NCBI GenBank assembly: GCA_002304505.1
Contig: NCEH01000056.1
Location: 1 to 57,559 of the forward strand
Length of the DNA stretch: 57,559 nt
Direction of reading: 5' to 3'
Source of the DNA: Rhizobiales bacterium 32-66-11
Lineage (GTDB): Bacteria; Pseudomonadota; Alphaproteobacteria; Rhizobiales; Xanthobacteraceae
Part shown: positions 55,126 to 57,559 of the stretch, piece after piece
Numbering within the stretch: the first letter of the stretch is position 1
How the letters are laid out: each line of letters begins with the position of its first letter
Notes under the pieces: model-generated
The model's database searches: none
Seen by the model: only the letters and a program-made list of their open reading frames with translations
Told to the model about the DNA's origin: nothing
Translations under genes and position numbers: made by a program

Positions 55126-57548
55126 GCCGGTGTGGTCGGATCAAGGCCCGCGCGCTCCAGCGCTTCCCAGGCGGTCATCAGCAGCAGGCGCTGCTGGGGA
55201 TCGATCGCTTCCGCCTCGGCGGGGGTGAGATTGAAGAAGCGGGCCGGGAAGGTCTCGATATCGGTCAGATAGCCGCCGCGCTCGGTGATGCAGAGCCCGG
55301 CGGGCAGGTCGCCCCACCGTCCGGCCGGCTTGCCGCTCGTGGCATCGCGCCCGGCCAGCAGCAGATCGAGAAAAGCGTCCGGCGTCTCCACCCCGCCCGG
55401 CAGGCGCAGCGCGAGTCCGCTCACGGCGATGCGCGGAGCCGACGCGGTCAGCGGGGCCAGCGGCGCGGACGGCGCCGCGTCATCGGCGCGCGCGTCCACC
55501 ATCGCATCCGCACGCGGCAGAGCCAGGAGCGCCGATGCGATGGCGGAAAGGGTCGCGTGCTCGAACAGGAAGGTCACCTGCACCCGCAGGCCAAGCGCGA
55601 GGGTGAGGCGGCGGGCGAATTCCACCAGGCGCAGCGAGGTGAAGCCGCTTTCCATCAGCGGCCGGTCGAGGGCGATCTCGCCGCCCTCCACGATCCGCCG
55701 CGCGAGAGCGCCCAGATGCGCCGCGAAGGCGGCCTCATCGCCGGCCGCGAACGCGGCGGCAAGCTCGGCGGCGTCGGCGGCCTCGCGCGCCTCCAGATCG
55801 GCACGCACCTCCTGGAACTCGCCGGCCACGAAGCGCTGCACCAGCTGATAGCGTTGCACCTTGCCGCTGGTGGTCTTGGGAATGCGGGCCACCGGCAGCA
55901 CATAATCCACCGGAATGCCGATTTCGCTCAGCACCGCGTCGCGCACGCCGGCGGCGATGCGGGCGAAGCTCTCCGCATCGCGGCGGTGGAGCACGAACAG
56001 CGCCACGTGCTCGCGGTCGTCGCCGGTGACCTCGCGGCCGATGGCGCAGGCCACCACCATGTTGAGGTCCAGCCCCTCCACCGTGCTCGCCACCCGCTCG
56101 ATGTCCTGCGGATAGAAGTTCGCGCCATTGAGGATGATCACATCCTTGCGCCGGCCGGTGACGATGAGCCGATGATTGCGCAAAAACCCGAGGTCGCCGG
56201 TATCGAGCCAGCCGTCGGCCGTAAAGGCGAGGTCGCCGGTATCGAGCCAGCCGTCGGCCGTAAAGGCGGCGAGGGTGGCGGCCGCGTTGTTGTAATAGCC
56301 GCGCGTCACGCTGGCGCCGCGGATCTGGATGCGCCCGACCACGCCTTGCGCCAGTTCGGCGCCATCATCGTCGGCAATGCGCACCGCCACATCGGCGATG
56401 GGCCGGCCGATATCGGCGAAATCCACAGGCGAGACGCCGGGCTCGGGGCCGTCGATCTCGCGCACCGGCTGGCCGGGGCTCACCTGCGCGCGGTCCACGA
56501 CCACGCTGAACATGGCTTCGTCCGGCGGCGCCATGGAGACCACCAGCGTGCCTTCCGCGAGCCCATAGGCCGGGGTCAGCGCGGTCTGCGGCAGCTTGAA
56601 CGGCGCGAGCGCGCGGGAAAATTCCATCCCGAGCGCGCAGGCGATGGGCTCGGCCCCGTTGGCGATCACGCGCAGGTGCGAAAGGTCCCAGTCGCGCGGG
56701 GCGTCGGGCTCGAAATATTTGAGGAAATGGCGATAGGAGAAGTTCGGCCCGCCGGTGACATTGGCCTTCAGGTCGGAGGCCGCCTGCATCCACACCAGGG
56801 GATTGCGCACGAACAGCTTGGTCGGGATCAGCCCATGGTCGAGCCCAAACACGGTGGGCAGGATGTGGAACCAGATGATGCCGAAATCATGGGTCAGCGG
56901 CATCCAGCTGACGAAGCGCGGCGGCGCGCCCGGATGGTCGATGGCGCCGAGGATGGCGGCGCAATTGGTCAGCAGATTGGCGTGCGTCACCATCACGCCC
57001 TTGGGCGCACCGGTGGAGCCGGAGGAGAATTGCACGAAGGCGATATCTTCCGGGCCGACCTCGGCCTGCGCGGCCTCGGGTCCCTCGATCTGCGCGCTGT
57101 CGGCCACCAGGGTGCGCGCCTCGATGCGCGCGAGCGCGGCGGCGGTCGCCGCGTCGAGCTGATCCGCCACGGCGCGCACGCGCCCGGCGACGCGGGCATC
57201 GCCCACCAGCCAGGGCCGGTGCAGCACGCCCCAGATATGGCCGATCTTCAGCGCCCCCTCGTCTCCGGTGGGCGTGGAGACGGGCACGGCGATGATGCGG
57301 CCCAGAATGCAGGCCCAGAACAGAGCGGTGAACAGCTCGGTGTCATCGGTGGCGATCAGCACCTCGTCGCCGGGCTGCACGCCCGCTTCGCGGAGCCGGT
57401 GCAGCCACCGCAGCGCGCGACCGCGCAGGCCGGCATAGGACAGGAAGCTGGAACCCCTGCTGGCTCCGAAATAGGTGATGCCCCCGGCTGTCCCCGCACT
57501 CGATGCCAAGGCATGGCTCAGCGTCATCGCGTCTTGTTGCGATTTCAT
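55110..57548 (-). CDS. PKS/NRPS megasynthase, first piece: FAAL-ACP-KS(start)
   Basis: The loading end of the giant synthetase, 812 residues before the frame breaks. Residues 1-590 are a fatty acyl-AMP ligase: FVQFSSGSTGAPKGVMVTHA, SWMPLTHDFGII, PAYGLAEGTLVVS, TGDLGFLRNHRLIVTGRRKD, catalytic lysine in KTTSGKVQR (about 563). An ACP follows (MESGFTSLRL, serine 638), then the N-terminal part of a ketosynthase from about 709 (IAVSGLALRLPGG, DPQQRLLLMTAWEALERAGL). After LDP the frame shifts near 55135; the other frame resumes at TGVFVGVSAGDY. A 39-bp tandem duplication lies inside the FAAL. ATG 57548 is only 11 bases from the window end, so the promoter and any further upstream genes are not visible. 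Confidence 0.92.
56191..56268. repeat. Perfect 39-bp tandem duplication inside the FAAL
   Basis: Two identical 39-bp copies (56191-56229 and 56230-56268) encode FTADGWLDTGDLA then FTADGWLDTGDLG. The duplicated stretch includes the conserved aspartate of the TGD motif (A7), next to the hinge of the adenylating fold. It stays in frame. Confidence 0.95.
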
Positions 57549-57559
57549 GATGCCCCGAA

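Noticed and set aside
56191..56268. The FAAL duplication as a natural repeat domain
   Set aside because: FAALs have one TGD loop here; a perfect nucleotide-level repeat indicates a very recent event or an assembly artifact, not a domain feature.

Overview
The window is high-GC DNA that reads as an alphaproteobacterium of the Rhizobiales, most likely near Xanthobacteraceae. The reasons are the gene order dapF-mtaB-ftsY, an ETF-quinone oxidoreductase beside a uracil-DNA glycosylase, GC-rich palindromic intergenic repeats, and many ATGA/GTGA start-stop overlaps. This placement is an inference from style and synteny, not from a marker gene.

Layout. (1) 1-2886: 5' end of a uracil-DNA glycosylase gene, ETF-ubiquinone oxidoreductase, and a DUF4239 membrane protein. 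(2) 2928-13018: a TetR regulator divergent from a catabolic operon. The operon encodes a three-subunit molybdenum hydroxylase (FAD, 2Fe-2S and Mo subunits, the last one broken), a LivK-type binding protein, LivH/M/G/F transporter parts and a CoxG-like protein. Two near-identical palindromes in the divergent promoter look like the TetR operators. (3) 13056-20372: ArsR regulator/EamA transporter pair, LysR regulator/methylmalonate-semialdehyde dehydrogenase pair, an orphan AT-richer gene for a possible permuted papain-like cysteine peptidase, and a frameshifted MFS transporter. (4) 20392-27790: housekeeping genes apt, a secreted hypothetical protein, ftsY, mtaB, dapF, a secreted GyrI-like protein, thpR and a YkvA protein. 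Two tandem copies of a palindromic repeat lie upstream of the GyrI-like gene. (5) 27929-31897: an autotransporter carrying a beta-lactamase-like serine hydrolase. (6) 31994-57548: a hybrid PKS/NRPS lipopeptide locus on the minus strand that runs to the window edge.

The lipopeptide locus is the most interesting part. In transcription order it encodes: a giant synthetase, FAAL-ACP-KS-AT-ACP-aminotransferase-C-(vestigial A)-PCP-C-C-A-PCP-C, now split by two frameshifts; an asparagine synthase; a second synthetase, A-PCP-C-A(methyltransferase)-PCP-E; and a SyrD/PvdE-type exporter. The front end matches the mycosubtilin/iturin logic: a fatty acid is activated as acyl-AMP, extended by one malonyl unit, and transaminated to a beta-amino acyl starter. 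Unusual points are a PRMT-like methyltransferase (with its C-terminal barrel) inside an A domain, a shrunken first A domain, tandem C domains, and an E domain at the end with no thioesterase in view.

A second theme is damage. At least six otherwise intact genes carry a frameshift or lack a short conserved internal segment: the Mo-subunit gene, the MFS gene, mtaB, dapF, and the giant synthetase twice. The FAAL also has a perfect 39-bp tandem duplication. None of these genes shows general decay. Assembly or sequencing error must therefore be excluded before any biological reading, particularly because dapF is normally essential.
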